Assembly (NCBI GenBank): GCA_963556255.1
Contig: OY744605.1
Location: 73,810,100 to 73,874,099, forward strand
DNA: 64,000 nt
Reading direction: 5' to 3'
From: Allolobophora icterica
Lineage: Eukaryota; Annelida; Clitellata; Crassiclitellata; Lumbricidae
In this document: positions 63,331 through 64,000 of the stretch, one piece after another
How positions within the stretch are numbered: the first letter of the stretch is position 1
Layout: the number at the start of each line of letters is the position of its first letter
Position numbers and translations under genes: made by a program
The notes under the pieces: model-generated
Told to the model about the DNA's origin: nothing
Seen by the model: the letters and a program-made list of their open reading frames with translations, nothing else
Database searches by the model: none

Positions 63331-64000
63331 TTGTCAAGTCGATTGCTCCCCTTAGTGATGCAATATCCTCATCTATATTATTATATCTTATATAATATTA
63401 TTCTATTAATATTATATAATATCATACTATTCTATTAAGATTATATTATATATTCTAATTACTCTATGTATCACTCGGTTTCCATTCTCGCATATTATCA
63501 CCTAATCCGTCCAAGTATCTGCCTCTCTTTCACACTCCATAAATTCAAGGTGTTTTATAGCAACGGCTCTCATTAACGGACGCTCACTGGAAGCTGGTCG
63601 TTGTATCATCGATGGTCGAATCCATCGCCCAGCCAGCCAGACGCTGGCGATAGCAACGCTCAACGACGATAGCCTTGAACTTTCCATTCTCGATCCAAAT
63701 ACCAACTCTAGTATTCTGCGTCCGCTTCCGATGCACGCGGCTTGTCAAAAGAGATCTTGAATTTTGATGCTGTCCTCAACCGGGAGATATAGTATTCTTT
63801 GTTCCCTGATGCTATTTCAGTCCACGAACTCTTAACACTGGACTACGGTTTGTCTCGCATGTAGTCCAATATGTGCAAATCCCTACGCAGCAACTTCCTG
63901 TCTAATATAATATGGTAAAATAAGTCCTAAAATATCTCTGCGCACACAAAAGCTGCACCAAAGAGACCACAGCTTAATCACTGATGCTGTGTATATGAAA
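63331..64000. other. Right edge, nothing recognised
   Basis: TATTATATAATATTA-rich sequence (63375-63450), then ordinary sequence. An open frame in 63502-63705 has no recognisable motif. Confidence 0.4.

Overview
This is a window of a metazoan nuclear genome. It has two multi-exon genes with GT-AG introns in a sea of microsatellites, SINE/LINE debris and small TIR (terminal inverted repeat) DNA transposons. The proteins and the repeat mix (hAT and TTA-target MITEs, tRNA-like SINEs, 3' LINE tails with a 'tatagcgcc' motif) suggest a non-vertebrate bilaterian, most likely a marine invertebrate. I cannot place it further from the sequence. No prokaryotic features (operons, RBS, CRISPR) are present.

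Layout. (1) 1-1737: LINE, minus strand, endonuclease plus start of RT, open reading frame running off the left edge. (2) 2160-25826, plus strand: a complete 10-exon gene for a class C orphan-type GPCR of the GPR158/GPR179 (metabotropic glycine receptor) family; every exon phase fits and the model gives 980 residues. Its introns hold two intact hAT copies with 8-bp target-site duplications (TSDs; one each in introns 1 and 9), a nested MITE, a TA-embedded DNA transposon, LINE remains and an OTU-protease pseudogene. (3) 25827-42316: no gene recognised; a dense graveyard of TIR elements, several with exact TSDs, SINEs, LINE 3' ends and long microsatellites. (4) 42317-56921, minus strand: a 5-exon gene for an ankyrin-LRR-ROC-COR (Roco) protein of about 1352 residues with a degenerate P-loop and no kinase domain. 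Its introns carry a 0.9-kb (GTAT)n array, a 1.5-kb 20-bp minisatellite, (GA)n/(GACA)n and a recent 291-bp tandem duplication. (5) 56922-64000: no convincing gene; CTAGA-rich sequence, a diverged local duplication, a MITE and (TC)n.

The two genes point away from each other's 5' ends (their 3' ends face each other across about 16.5 kb). Nothing in the sequence says that they act together. The receptor should sit in the plasma membrane, the Roco protein in the cytoplasm.
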